Positions 1 through 7,571 of a stretch of 15,711 nt of DNA are shown in pieces. A program made the position numbers and the translations under genes. The notes under the pieces were generated by a model. It was given only the letters and a program-made list of their open reading frames with translations. It searched no databases and was not told the DNA's origin. Origin of the DNA: Rhodococcus_D sp039923155 (lineage in GTDB: Bacteria; Actinomycetota; Actinomycetes; Mycobacteriales; Mycobacteriaceae); NCBI GenBank assembly GCA_039923155.1, contig JBDTDI010000094.1:1-15711 (forward strand), written 5' to 3'. Positions within the stretch are counted from its first letter, which is position 1, and every line of letters starts with the position of its first letter.

Positions 1-4
1 GGGT

Positions 5-745
5 TCAGGCAAGGCTGGAGGAGCCGCGCATCGAGCGGACCGAACCGTCAGCACTCTCGAAGACGACCCGCCCGATGTGCGGCCACAACCGCTCCGGGAT
101 GGCGGCGACCAGCGCCTCCTCGCTGCCCTCGGTGTCAATCTTGACCAGGTCGATCCGACCTTCCTGGGCCACCACGCCTTCGAGCACGTCAGCGATCGCG
201 ACGCACTCCACCGTGATGGCGGTGTGCCCGGGGCGTGCCGCCATGTGCGCGGCGAGGCCGCCGTAGCGCCCGACGGGCTCGGTGAGGAACGTGGCCTCGC
301 CCGACTGCTCCGCGACGGCCTGCTGGCTGAGGTGCCACCGGCCTTCGAACGGGGCCAGGTTCACCCGCAGCGTCTCGACGTTGCTCCCGACGGGCTCGTA
401 AGCGTGCACCACGGAGTCGGGTCGGCGGGTGAGGAAGAACAGGGCGGAGATTCCGATGTTGGCGCCGATGTCGACCACCACGCGCGGGCCGTCGCGGCCG
501 TAGTCACCGCGGCAGAAGATCTCGTTCACGGTGCGCACGTCGTGGCTGCTCGGCAGGGTCACGGTGACCGGCCCGAGCGGCGTCCGCAGCGTGGCGGTCC
601 ACGGATACTGGCCACCGGAGCCGACGTAGCGGCGCAGCGCGTCGACCGGCGAACCGAAGACCCGGACGATGCCCCACAGAGCGCGGTAGTGCCGCAGGTG
701 CAGCACCGCGCCGAGGCGTCGTCGATGATCGGTTCCCCGCGTCAC
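5..745 (-). CDS. FkbM family SAM-dependent methyltransferase
   Basis: A 246-residue class I methyltransferase of the FkbM type, predicted to move a methyl group from S-adenosylmethionine to an oxygen of a small molecule or sugar; the substrate cannot be told. The SAM-binding motif I is VVVDIGANIG (residues 89-98), the acidic strand-2 loop is AYEP (115-118), and the FkbM hallmark VKIDTEGSEE lies at 201-210. There is no signal peptide or membrane segment, so it should be cytosolic. The reading frame stays open far upstream, but homology-like sequence begins only near the GTG at 745. That GTG is preceded at 6 nt by a weak -10-like hexamer (GACGAT) and has no Shine-Dalgarno. The gene is divergent from a second FkbM gene that starts about 50 bp away. 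The family call is firm; the start is moderately sure. Confidence 0.85.
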   Translation of the reverse strand: MTRGTDHRRRLGAVLHLRHYRALWGIVRVFGSPVDALRRYVGSGGQYPWTATLRTPLGPVTVTLPSSHDVRTVNEIFCRGDYGRDGPRVVVDIGANIGISALFFLTRRPDSVVHAYEPVGSNVETLRVNLAPFEGRWHLSQQAVAEQSGEATFLTEPVGRYGGLAAHMAARPGHTAITVECVAIADVLEGVVAQEGRIDLVKIDTEGSEEALVAAIPERLWPHIGRVVFESADGSVRSMRGSSSLA

Positions 746-760
746 CGCGTCATCGTCGCA

Positions 761-782
761 CCACCCCCGTGCCACCCCCGTG
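761..782. repeat. Perfect tandem 11-bp repeat between divergent genes
   Basis: The unit CCACCCCCGTG occurs twice head-to-tail without a gap and is followed by a partial third copy (CCAC). It fills most of the space between the two divergent FkbM genes, where the -35 regions or a regulator site for both would be expected. It could be a binding site read twice or a slippage product. No function can be assigned from sequence alone. Confidence 0.6.
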
Positions 783-796
783 CCACAGTGGGCGCC

Positions 797-1525
797 GTGC
801 AGCTCAGCGCCCTCCTCGACCGGCTCCCACCGCGGATCGCCGTCCCCGCCCGCGCCCGCTTCGGTCACCGCGACCTCGAGGTGGGCGAGCTGCACCGCTG
901 GGTGCGGCCGGGCTCGACGGTGTGGGACGTGGGCGCGCACAAGGGGTCCTACACCTGGCACCTGGCCCGCCTCGTCGGGCCGGGCGGGCGGGTGCACGCC
1001 TTCGAGCCACAACCCGACCTGGCTGCCCGTCTCGCCCAGGGGGTGCCGGCGCAGGTCACCGTGCACGGCGTGGCCCTGTCGGCGGAGCACGGAACCGCTC
1101 CGCTGACCGTCCCGGTGTGGGGACGCACCCGCATGCAGGGCCACGCCAGCCTCGAGGGCCACAACGCCACCGGTCCGGACCAGACCGTGGACGTGCCCAC
1201 CCGCACCGCCGACTCCTTCCACCACTGCCCCACCTTCGTGAAGATCGACGTCGAGGGGCACGAGCGGACCGCCCTGCGCGGGGCCGAGGAGACCATCACC
1301 CGGGCCCGCCCGGTGCTGCTGGTCGAGATCGACTTCCGCCACCCGCACGGCGCCACCGGTCGCGCCGAGCTCCTCGAGTGGATGACCGCCCACGGTTACC
1401 GCGCCCACCACGTGCCCTCCCCCGGTGAGCTCGTCGCCTCCCCCGATCTCCGCGGCGGCAGCGACCCCAACGAGGGGATCGTCGCCGACCACTACGTCTT
1501 CAACTGGGTCTTCCTGCCCGGCTGA
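797..1525 (+). CDS. FkbM family SAM-dependent methyltransferase
   Basis: A second FkbM-type methyltransferase of 242 residues, cytosolic and of unknown substrate. Motif I reads VWDVGAHKG (42-50), followed by AFEP (68-71); the FkbM signature VKIDVEGHE is at 148-156. The usual asparagine of DVGANxG is histidine here, which is tolerated in some members but unusual. It is clearly diverged from the FkbM gene on the opposite strand, so it is not a recent duplicate. Three in-frame starts are possible: ATG 725, GTG 788 and GTG 797. I chose 797 because the hexamer CACAGT ends 7 nt before it, the same spacing seen at other probable leaderless starts in this window, and no start has a Shine-Dalgarno. 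ATG 725 would overlap the divergent gene. The end is certain; the start is tentative. Confidence 0.85.
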   Translation: MQLSALLDRLPPRIAVPARARFGHRDLEVGELHRWVRPGSTVWDVGAHKGSYTWHLARLVGPGGRVHAFEPQPDLAARLAQGVPAQVTVHGVALSAEHGTAPLTVPVWGRTRMQGHASLEGHNATGPDQTVDVPTRTADSFHHCPTFVKIDVEGHERTALRGAEETITRARPVLLVEIDFRHPHGATGRAELLEWMTAHGYRAHHVPSPGELVASPDLRGGSDPNEGIVADHYVFNWVFLPG

Positions 1526-1601
1526 GCCGCGCGACACCCGGTCGGGCGATTCACGTGCCCCACCCCTGTACTCCGGGCCGACGCGTGCCGACACTGGTGG
1601 C

Positions 1602-2999
1602 GTGACTCGTGACCTCCGGACCGCCGCACCCGGGGAGCTCACCTGTCCGAACCCGACCCTGACGGCCGCGTTGGCCGTGGTCGACGCTCTCGTGTTCCGC
1701 CGTGTGGGCACCAACACCTGGGCCCACCTCGGGGGATACGGCCGCGGACGCGGATGGGCCGGCGTGGTGAAGATCGATGCCGCGCTCGACCCGCTGGCCG
1801 TGGCGATCCCCGCCGAGGCCGGTGGCGTCGCCCGGTACGCCCACCACGCATCCGAGCGGGTGCTCGGGCCCTACTACGCGCGGGCCGGTGCCCTGGTCAG
1901 GGTCAGCGGAGACGTCCTCGTCGTCCTCGGCAACCCGACCGAGCTGCTCGCCCCCGACGCCACCGACGTCCAGCTGCACCGCCTCGCCACCGATCTCGAC
2001 GCCCTCGTGCAGCAGGTCTCCCCCGCCAAGCACCTCGCCGACGAGCTGGAGATGCTGCACGCCGTGCGCGCCGTCACCAGCCGGGTGGCGCCCGACCTGG
2101 CCGCGACCCTGGCCCACGTCGTCGAGGTGGCGGTGCAGTCGCTGTCCTGCGAGGTGGGGCTGGCCCGCACCGGGGACGGGCACCTCGCCGTGACCAGCTC
2201 GTGGGCCGCGATCGCCGCCGACGACCCCGCCCTCGTCGGCGCCGCGCAGACCCTGCTCGAGCGCGCCGCCGACGGAGCGACGTGCGTGCAGGACTCCGAC
2301 GTGGCCACCCTGCCCGCCCCGCTCGATCGCGAGCACGGGGTGCGCTCGCTGCTCGCGCTGGCCCTGCCGCCGCCGGTGGGCGGGGTCCTGGTCGTCGCCC
2401 ACACCTCGGCCGATCCGCGCGGGTTCACCGGCCTGTGCCGGGACCTGGGCCGCCAGCTCGCCGACGCCGCCGGGGTCGTGCTGCACACCGCCAGCCTGCG
2501 CGAGGAGCTCACGGCCACCGCCGCGGAGCACGCCCTCACCGCCCGCCGCGACCCCCTCACCGGCCTGGGTAACCGGCTCGCCTTCGACGAGGCGCTGGTC
2601 GAGGCCCAGGGCCGGGTGGACGCCGGGCAGAGCGTGACCGTGCTGACCCTGGACGTGGACGGGCTCAAGCACGTCAACGACACCGCCGGCCACGACGCCG
2701 GGGACCAGCTGCTGCGGCGCTGCGCGGACGTGCTGCGCCTCCACGGACGTACCGACGACGTCTGCGTCCGCCTGGGCGGGGACGAGTTCGCCGTCCTCAT
2801 GCCCCACGCAGGGGTGATGGCGACCCACCGCCTGGACACCCTCGCCGCCGAGCTGGGCGGGGTGACCAGCGACGCCGACACCGTCGCCGCCAGCGTCGGC
2901 ATGGCCACGGCGCACCCGAGGACGTCCGTCGCCGACGCCGTGCGCGAGGCCGACGCCGCCATGTACGCCGCCAAGCGGGCTCGACGGGCGGCTCGCTGA
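1602..2999 (+). CDS. GAF-GGDEF diguanylate cyclase
   Basis: A 465-residue enzyme predicted to make cyclic di-GMP from two GTP. The C-terminal GGDEF domain (about 313-465) opens with DPLTGLGNR at 317 and carries an intact GGDEF active loop at 392-396. The product-inhibition I-site RTDD sits exactly five residues before it, so both catalysis and feedback control look preserved. Residues about 150-305 resemble a GAF sensor, and residues 1-140 form a less recognisable globular domain, possibly a degenerate GAF. No signal peptide or membrane helices are seen, so it is cytosolic. The frame is open upstream to 1425, but I place the start at GTG 1602, where sensible protein sequence begins. GACACT lies 6 nt before it, with no strong ribosome binding site. 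It is followed in the same direction by an EAL phosphodiesterase, making an antagonistic pair. Confidence 0.9.
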   Translation: MTRDLRTAAPGELTCPNPTLTAALAVVDALVFRRVGTNTWAHLGGYGRGRGWAGVVKIDAALDPLAVAIPAEAGGVARYAHHASERVLGPYYARAGALVRVSGDVLVVLGNPTELLAPDATDVQLHRLATDLDALVQQVSPAKHLADELEMLHAVRAVTSRVAPDLAATLAHVVEVAVQSLSCEVGLARTGDGHLAVTSSWAAIAADDPALVGAAQTLLERAADGATCVQDSDVATLPAPLDREHGVRSLLALALPPPVGGVLVVAHTSADPRGFTGLCRDLGRQLADAAGVVLHTASLREELTATAAEHALTARRDPLTGLGNRLAFDEALVEAQGRVDAGQSVTVLTLDVDGLKHVNDTAGHDAGDQLLRRCADVLRLHGRTDDVCVRLGGDEFAVLMPHAGVMATHRLDTLAAELGGVTSDADTVAASVGMATAHPRTSVADAVREADAAMYAAKRARRAAR

Positions 3000-3056
3000 G
3001 CTCCGCGGCGAAAGGTGAACATCGCATCTCGAATCGACGTCGCGGGCTACACGAAC

Positions 3057-3085
3057 GTGACGATGTGCATCGAATCGATTACAGT
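3057..3085 (+). promoter_or_regulatory. Candidate SigA-type promoter with palindrome in spacer
   Basis: GTGACG (3057-3062) and TACAGT (3080-3085) are separated by exactly 17 bp, each matching the housekeeping -35 and -10 consensus at 4 of 6 positions. The spacer holds the perfect odd palindrome ATCGAATCGAT (3069-3079), a possible repressor site. A related ATCTCGAATCGA lies about 45 bp upstream. The region is visibly more A/T-rich than the surrounding DNA. It would drive the EAL gene independently of the cyclase gene upstream. This is inference from motif and spacing only. Confidence 0.45.
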
Positions 3086-3138
3086 TTGTGTCTGACTGAT
3101 TAGTGAGGCACCACAACGAAGAAAGTTCCGGGGGGGTT

Positions 3139-4410
3139 GTGGATACCGACGAGCAGCAGCGGGCCGCAACCGTGGCCCGCTACCTGCGCCTCGACCCAAA
3201 CACCGTCCGGCAGGCGCTCGCCCCCATCCTGAGCCTGCTCAGCGACCTCTCCGACGCGCACGCGTCAGTGGTCAGCGTCCTCGACGACAAGAGCCACCAG
3301 GCCATCTGCCACCGTGGTGCCCCCATCACGATGCTGGACGCGATGGATCGTGGCGCCACCCCCGCCACCGCCGTGGTCGAGAGTGAGCGCCCCGTGGTCG
3401 TCGACTCGACCGCGGCGTTCGCCGCCTTCGGTTTTCCCTGGGTCTGCTACGTCGGGGTGCCGATGCTGGGCGCCGGCGGCTCGGCCGTGGGGTCGTTGTC
3501 GCTGCTGCTCGAGCCCGGCACCACGGTGTCCTCGCAGCTGCTCGGCCAGTGCCACACCATCGGTGCGCTGGTGGCCGACCAGCTCGAGATGCTCGCCGCC
3601 CGGACCGAGGACACTCCGGTCTCGCACCACGACGAACCGTCCACCAACCGCGACATCTCGCCCCGAGAAATCCGAGAAGCCCTGGCCGCCGGGCAGATCG
3701 TGCCCTTCTTCCAGCCGGTCGTCGACCTGGCCACGGGCGCCCGGACCAGCGTCGAGGCGCTCGCCCGGTGGTTGCATCCCACCCTCGGCCTGGTCCCGCC
3801 CGCCCAGTTCATCCCGGTGGCCGAGCGCAGCAGCCTGGTCGTCGACCTCGACCTCGAGATCTGGCGCCGGGCCCTTCTCGCGGTTGCCCAGCGGCGCCTG
3901 GTCGAACCCGAGCTGAGGCTCAGCGTGAACTTCTCCGCCCGGCACACCCAGATGACGTCCTGCCCGGACCAGCTCACCGAGCTGGCCCAGCGCAGCGGGG
4001 TGCCGCCGCACGCGGTCGACGTCGAGCTCACCGAGTCCACCCAGATGGGCAGGCAGGCCGTCGCCGTCCTCAACGAGGTGCGCAACCGGGGGTTCAGCGT
4101 GCTGCTCGACGACTTCGGTACCGGGTGGGCCACCCTGGAGTCGGTTCTCGTCCTGCCCCACGACGGGCTCAAGGTCGACCGCTACATCACCCAGAAGATC
4201 GGCTCCCCGCAGGGCCAAGCCGTGTTCCGAGGCATCACCGCCGGTGCTCTCGACCGTGGGGTGCGGACCATCGCCGAGGGGGTCGAGACCGCCGAGCAGG
4301 CCGCGCTGGTCACCGAGATGGGCTTCACCCACGGCCAGGGCTACTACTGGGGGCGCCCCTCACCCACGCTGGACGCGCTGGTCCCCGCGCAGCGCGTCGG
4401 AGCTGCGTAG
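3139..4410 (+). CDS. GAF-EAL cyclic-di-GMP phosphodiesterase
   Basis: A 423-residue protein with an N-terminal GAF sensor (about 30-165) and a C-terminal EAL domain (about 180-415), predicted to cleave c-di-GMP to pGpG in the cytosol. Catalytic motifs are intact: EAL itself at 206-208 in VEALARW, the NFSARH asparagine, the ELTE glutamate, DDFGTG at 324-329, the lysine and aspartate of LKVDRY, the EGVET loop, and the final QGYYWGRP segment. Nothing suggests a degenerate domain. GTG 3139 is preceded at short distance by a run of seven G that can act as a Shine-Dalgarno; GTG 3103 is an alternative adding 12 residues. It lies about 140 bp downstream of the diguanylate cyclase with its own likely promoter. 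Its last 51 bp overlap the 3' end of the convergent ANTAR gene. Confidence 0.9.
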   Translation: MDTDEQQRAATVARYLRLDPNTVRQALAPILSLLSDLSDAHASVVSVLDDKSHQAICHRGAPITMLDAMDRGATPATAVVESERPVVVDSTAAFAAFGFPWVCYVGVPMLGAGGSAVGSLSLLLEPGTTVSSQLLGQCHTIGALVADQLEMLAARTEDTPVSHHDEPSTNRDISPREIREALAAGQIVPFFQPVVDLATGARTSVEALARWLHPTLGLVPPAQFIPVAERSSLVVDLDLEIWRRALLAVAQRRLVEPELRLSVNFSARHTQMTSCPDQLTELAQRSGVPPHAVDVELTESTQMGRQAVAVLNEVRNRGFSVLLDDFGTGWATLESVLVLPHDGLKVDRYITQKIGSPQGQAVFRGITAGALDRGVRTIAEGVETAEQAALVTEMGFTHGQGYYWGRPSPTLDALVPAQRVGAA

Positions 4411-5583
4411 ATCCACCACGCTCACCACCAGGTGCGCCGGCGACCCGTCGGCGGCCAGCACCTTCGTCGTGGACACCGTCACCGGTATCCACCCGCCACC
4501 CGCCTCACGCAGCCGCACCCCGATCGCCGAGCTCACCTCGGCGCCTTCCCGCAGCTCGGCGCAGGCGGCCTCGGCGTCGACACGGTCCGCCGGGTGCACC
4601 ACGTCGAACAGGCTCGTTCCGCTCAGCGAGGACGGGGTGGCCCCGAGCAGCCGGGCGAGGGCCGCGTTCACAATGAGCAGCGTGACCTGCACGTCCGCGA
4701 TGGCCAGACCAACGGGGGCGTGGTCGAAGGCGGACTGGAAGTCGGGCGAGCCCGTGGCCGCCGGGCCCACCGCGGGCGTCTCGGCGTGGGGACCGAGGGG
4801 TTGACGCGTCTGCGCCGCCACGAACGCGGCCGCGACGTCGTGCAGCTTGGTGTTGGTGTTCTGCGACTGGATGCGGAGCAGCTCGAAAGCGGCATCAGCG
4901 GTGATCTGGTGGACGGCCATGAGGATGCCCTTGGCCTGCTCGATCGGCGCTCGCCCGGCCATCGCCTGCCGCATCTGCTCGACCTGCACCTGCGCGGAGC
5001 GCAGCACCGCGAAGTCGGCCAGGCCCCGGCTGACGTAGGAGGACAGGACCGCCAGCAGGTCCGCCTCCGTGCCGTCAAAGCCGCCGGCCAGCCTGCTGTA
5101 CAGGTTGATGCTGCCGCGACCGGCGCCCTCCACCACCAGCGGCGAGGCCAGGAACGACGCCACCCCGTGCGGTCGCGCCCGCGCCGCGAGCTCCGGCCAC
5201 CGACCTACCGCCGTGATGGCGTCGGCGGACACGATCTGCCCGGTCCGCATCGCCGTCAGGCACGGTCCGTCGCCAAGCTCGAGCTGCAGCTCGTCGACCG
5301 CGAGGACCACGGGGTCGGTCGAAGCCGCCGTGACCGGGTCACGGCCCAGCTGGACGGTGATACCCGCGAAGTCGACGTCCGGCAGCCATCGAACCGCCGC
5401 GGCCACGGCTCGGTTCAACAGGTCGGCCAGACCGTCCTCGTCGTGCACCGGGCGGTGCAGCGAGGCCGCCGCCTCCGCCACCCGCGACGGGTCGACGGCC
5501 ACGGCCCGCGCGAAGGCGGCGGCGAGAGTCGTTCCCTGTTCCTCCCGAGGTGCGCCCGCGGGGCCAGGCAGGAGGCCGACCAT
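4360..5583 (-). CDS. GAF-ANTAR-PAS putative RNA-binding antiterminator
   Basis: A 407-residue signalling protein. Residues about 46-192 are a GAF domain with the GDGPCL segment typical of actinobacterial GAF-ANTAR proteins. Residues about 197-255 are an ANTAR domain with the conserved IEQAKGILM core (214-222) followed by AAFELLRIQSQ, known in the family to bind paired RNA hairpins and block transcription termination. After a Pro/Ala-rich linker a PAS domain follows (about 279-395: FDHAPVG, then LFDVVHPADR). ANTAR is normally C-terminal, so a PAS domain behind it is unusual. No receiver domain is present, so input would come through GAF or PAS ligands. ATG 5583 is favoured because the hexamer TACCGT ends 6 nt before it and there is no Shine-Dalgarno, suggesting a leaderless transcript. 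It is convergent with, and overlaps, the EAL gene. Confidence 0.88.
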   Translation of the reverse strand: MVGLLPGPAGAPREEQGTTLAAAFARAVAVDPSRVAEAAASLHRPVHDEDGLADLLNRAVAAAVRWLPDVDFAGITVQLGRDPVTAASTDPVVLAVDELQLELGDGPCLTAMRTGQIVSADAITAVGRWPELAARARPHGVASFLASPLVVEGAGRGSINLYSRLAGGFDGTEADLLAVLSSYVSRGLADFAVLRSAQVQVEQMRQAMAGRAPIEQAKGILMAVHQITADAAFELLRIQSQNTNTKLHDVAAAFVAAQTRQPLGPHAETPAVGPAATGSPDFQSAFDHAPVGLAIADVQVTLLIVNAALARLLGATPSSLSGTSLFDVVHPADRVDAEAACAELREGAEVSSAIGVRLREAGGGWIPVTVSTTKVLAADGSPAHLVVSVVDLRSSDALRGDQRVQRG

Positions 5584-5589
5584 GGGGCG

Positions 5590-5595
5590 ACGGTA
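5590..5595 (-). promoter_or_regulatory. -10 element of the GAF-ANTAR-PAS gene
   Basis: TACCGT on the minus strand fits TAnnnT and ends 6 nt before ATG 5583, which would put the transcription start on or next to the A of ATG. No convincing -35 is seen. Such isolated -10 elements with leaderless transcripts are common in actinobacteria. Confidence 0.45.
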
Positions 5596-5639
5596 GACCG
5601 GCGGAAGCCCGGACGCACGGATCGGCTGATCATCGAGGC

Positions 5640-7562
5640 TCAGCTGCGCACCCCAGCGGTGTTGTGCGCCATCACCGCCCCGTCGGCGAAGACCACCCCG
5701 TCGTCGCAGCGGGCCTCGACCCGGCCGCCAGCGAACTGCTCGTCGTAGAGCTGGGCGTAGAGCCCACCCGCGGCCACCAGCTCGGTGTGGGTGCCGCGCT
5801 CGACCACCCGGCCGCGGTCGAGGACGAAGATCTGGTCGGCGGCCAGCACGGTCGAGAGCCGGTGGGCGATGGCGATCGTCGTGCGCCCGGCCATCACGTT
5901 CTCCAGCGCGGCCTGCACCAGCCGCTCGCTGGTGGTGTCCAGCGCCGAGGTGGCCTCGTCGAGGATCAGCACCTTCGGGTCGGCCAGGATCACCCGGGCG
6001 ATGGCCAGGCGCTGCTTCTCCCCGCCGGAGAGGCGGTAGCCGCGCTCGCCGACCGTGGTGTCGTAGCCGTTCTCCAGCCGCTCGATGCGCTCGTGGATGT
6101 TCGCCGCCCGCGCCGCGGCGACCAGCTCGTCGTCGCTGGCGTCCTCGCGGGCGTAGCGCAGGTTCTCGGCCACCGTGCCGTGGAACAGGTACGACTCCTG
6201 GGTCACCACCCCGATCGCTTCCGCCAGCGTCGCCTGGGTCAACGTCCGCACGTCGTGGGTGTCCAGGCGCACCGCACCGGCGTCGACGTCGTACAGGCGC
6301 GGAACCAGGTAGGACGCGGTGGTCTTGCCCGCCCCCGAGGGGCCGACGAGGGCGACCAGCTGCCCGGGCTCGATGTCCAGGCTCAGGTTGTCCAGGGTCC
6401 ACGGCTGCGCCCCGGTCTCGTCGACCCGGTCGCCTCCGGCGTAGCGGAACGAGACGTCGTCGAAGCTCACCCGACCCGCGACGTCGGCCTTGGCCAGGGT
6501 GATCGCGTCGGCGGCGTCGACGATCCCCGGCCGCAGGTCGAGGTAGGCGAAGATCCGCTCGAACAGCGCCAGCGACGTCTGCACCTCCACGCTGACCCGC
6601 AGCAGCGACACGGTGGGGAACAGCAGCCGCGACTGCAGGGTGGTGAACGCGACGATCGTTCCCGCGGTGAGGGTGTCGCCCGCCCCAGCCAGGAAGACCC
6701 CGCCGATCGACAGGCCCGCGACCAGGTACACCAGGGCCGGGGTCAGGCCGAAGAACGCCTGCACGACGGCGAAGAAGGACTGCCCCGTCATCGTCTGGCG
6801 CACCTGCAGCTGGGCCTGGCGGGCGTTCTCGTCGGCGTAGCGCCGCACCTCGGTGCCCTGGCGACCGAACACCTTGGCCAGCAGCACCCCCGAGACCGAC
6901 AGCGTCTCCTGGGTGATGGCCGACATGTCCGCCAGCGAACCCTGGGTCTGCCCGGCGATGCGTCGACGCACCCGCCCCACCCGGACCTGCAGGACGATGA
7001 AGACCGGGATGAGGATCAGCGCCACGATCGTGAGGCGCCACGACAGCACCACCATGGCCGCCAGGGCCGAGATGACGGTCACCGAGTTGCCCAGGATGGA
7101 GGAGGCGGTGCTGGTGACCACCGACTGCACCCCGGCGACGTCGTTGCCCAGGCGCGACTGGATCTCCCCGGTGCGGGTGGAGGTGAAGAACGCCAGCTCC
7201 ATGCGCTGCAGGTGGGCGAACAGCTTGTCCCGCAGGGCGCGCATGACCCGGTTGCCCAGTGCCGTGGTCAGGTAGGTCTGACCGACCCCGATCGCCCCCG
7301 ACACCAGGGTGATCCCGATGCTCGCGCCGACGAGGACCCAGAGCAGGTTCAGCTGTGGGCCGGCGGCCATGCCGTCGGCCATTCGCGGGAACAGGGCCCG
7401 GTCGAAGATCGCCTGGGTGAGGAACGGGGTGACCGCCCCCAGCACCGAGGAGACGGTGATGGCCAGCGCGATCAGGCCCACCTGGGCGCGGTAGGGCCGG
7501 AACAGGGCCACCACCCGCCGCCCGGTGCGGTCCGGCGTCGGTGCGGTTCCGGATCGCGTCAT
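5640..7562 (-). CDS. ABC exporter half-transporter (fused membrane and ATPase domains)
   Basis: A 640-residue type I ABC exporter subunit (MsbA/LmrA-like layout), likely a homodimer in the cytoplasmic membrane exporting a lipid, drug or peptide; the substrate is unknown. The N-terminal membrane domain (about 20-330) has six hydrophobic segments. The ATPase domain is complete: Walker A GPSGAGKTT (407-415), Q-loop glutamine 455, signature LSGGEKQ (511-517), Walker B VLILDE (531-536) with catalytic glutamate 536, and H-loop histidine 567. A tail of about 25 residues after the usual domain end (DGVVFADGAVMAHNT) has no recognised role. ATG 7562 lies 9 bp after the dcd stop with no Shine-Dalgarno, so it is probably expressed from the dcd transcript by reinitiation. 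The functional link to dcd may be only positional. Confidence 0.93.
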   Translation of the reverse strand: MTRSGTAPTPDRTGRRVVALFRPYRAQVGLIALAITVSSVLGAVTPFLTQAIFDRALFPRMADGMAAGPQLNLLWVLVGASIGITLVSGAIGVGQTYLTTALGNRVMRALRDKLFAHLQRMELAFFTSTRTGEIQSRLGNDVAGVQSVVTSTASSILGNSVTVISALAAMVVLSWRLTIVALILIPVFIVLQVRVGRVRRRIAGQTQGSLADMSAITQETLSVSGVLLAKVFGRQGTEVRRYADENARQAQLQVRQTMTGQSFFAVVQAFFGLTPALVYLVAGLSIGGVFLAGAGDTLTAGTIVAFTTLQSRLLFPTVSLLRVSVEVQTSLALFERIFAYLDLRPGIVDAADAITLAKADVAGRVSFDDVSFRYAGGDRVDETGAQPWTLDNLSLDIEPGQLVALVGPSGAGKTTASYLVPRLYDVDAGAVRLDTHDVRTLTQATLAEAIGVVTQESYLFHGTVAENLRYAREDASDDELVAAARAANIHERIERLENGYDTTVGERGYRLSGGEKQRLAIARVILADPKVLILDEATSALDTTSERLVQAALENVMAGRTTIAIAHRLSTVLAADQIFVLDRGRVVERGTHTELVAAGGLYAQLYDEQFAGGRVEARCDDGVVFADGAVMAHNTAGVRS

Positions 7563-7571
7563 GGCCGGCGT

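Noticed and set aside
746..1717. N-terminal extension of the first FkbM frame (to 570 residues)
   Set aside because: It is antisense to the second FkbM gene and has low-complexity composition; only the part from 745 matches the family.
4360..5583. Response-regulator annotation for the ANTAR protein
   Set aside because: No receiver domain with phospho-acceptor aspartate is present; the N-terminus is a GAF domain.
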